Positions 39,169 through 39,304 of a DNA stretch of 39,304 bases are shown piece after piece (the first letter of the stretch is position 1; each line of letters opens with the position of its first letter). The notes below the pieces were generated by a model. The model searched no databases, was not told the DNA's origin, and was given only the letters and a program-made list of their open reading frames with translations. Both the position numbers and the translations under genes were made by a program. This DNA is from Clostridiales bacterium (GTDB lineage: Bacteria > Bacillota > Clostridia > Oscillospirales > Oscillospiraceae), in NCBI GenBank assembly GCA_029268065.1, contig JAJUHC010000024.1:1-39304 (forward strand). The letters are read 5' to 3'.

Positions 39169-39304
39169 TGTCGAAAAAGTCTTTCGACACGCTTCCAGGG
39201 GGTATCCAATACCCCCTGGATACGAGCCTCACGGCTCGATACCCCCGGTCGCGCACAATTGCGCGGGATAATGTATTTTTCCGGCGTACACGCCGCCGGA
39301 AAAA
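39165..39304 (-). repeat. Multi-hairpin repeat, right copy (inverted)
   Basis: Reverse complement of the 146-286 element. From inside out: hairpin 5 (39165-39193), 4 (39194-39220, stem TCCAGGGGGTAT), 3 (39223-39238, CGAGCC/GGCTCG), 2 (39250-39265) and 1 (39276-39304). It reaches exactly the window edge. Compared with the left copy the unpaired and outer parts are nearly identical, while hairpins 3 and 4 differ by paired changes. Confidence 0.9.

Noticed and set aside
146-39304. Whole window as one composite transposon bounded by the inverted repeats
   Set aside because: No transposase or integrase is associated with the repeats, no target duplication is visible, and the window may end there only because of assembly. 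Kept as a question, not a feature.

Overview
The window looks like chromosomal DNA of a moderately GC-rich, Gram-positive anaerobe, most likely a clostridial (Oscillospirales-like) fermenter. The grounds are strong AGGAGG-type ribosome binding sites, a lipobox substrate-binding protein, an S-layer-homology (SLH) protein, a type III glutamine synthetase, a PucR regulator, IS30/IS1182-type mobile debris, and a 2-hydroxyacyl-CoA dehydratase system typical of amino-acid-fermenting Clostridia. The taxonomic placement is inference.

Layout. (1) 1-419: the start of an IS30-family transposase runs off the left edge, followed by a chain of seven hairpins. (2) 420-5434, minus strand: two tandem creatinase-like M24 proteins, a URO-D-family methyltransferase and a GPH-type symporter. 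A TetR gene is divergent from them (5724-6308), with a clean palindrome between. (3) 6453-7541, minus strand: a hotdog thioesterase and a LUD-domain protein. (4) 7935-13523, plus strand: a MacA/HlyD-like adaptor with duplicated lipoyl units, a MacB-type ATPase and permease, and an SLH surface protein. (5) 14030-16111: type III glutamine synthetase behind a roughly 245-nt structured leader that ends in a terminator-like hairpin. (6) 16313-17920, minus strand: PucR regulator. (7) 18263-28895, plus strand: two dehydratase subunits, a family III CoA-transferase, a complete five-gene peptide-type ABC importer and a CapA-like protein. Three copies of a GCATAgTGCAT motif lie between the regulator and this run, over both promoters. 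(8) 29071-33223, minus strand: a putative esterase whose nucleophile serine is alanine, a two-domain alpha/beta hydrolase with one apparently dead domain, and a beta-lactamase-fold serine hydrolase. (9) 33430-39085: a LysR regulator divergent from two MmgE/PrpD-family proteins that flank a 14-TM MFS transporter.

The genes read as a set of small catabolic modules, each with its own transporter and regulator. The clearest is PucR plus dehydratase/CoA-transferase plus peptide importer, suggesting import and reductive fermentation of an amino-acid or hydroxy-acid derived acyl-CoA. No dehydratase activator, 2-hydroxyacid dehydrogenase, corrinoid protein or methyltransferase partner is in the window, so several modules depend on genes elsewhere.

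The most unusual structure is the repeat that bounds the window. About 140 bp at 146-286 recurs in inverted orientation at 39165-39304. It is a string of five hairpins whose stem differences between the copies are all compensated, and each copy continues into a further, unrelated long hairpin. The contig may simply break in this repeat, so whether the pair delimits a mobile unit cannot be decided here.
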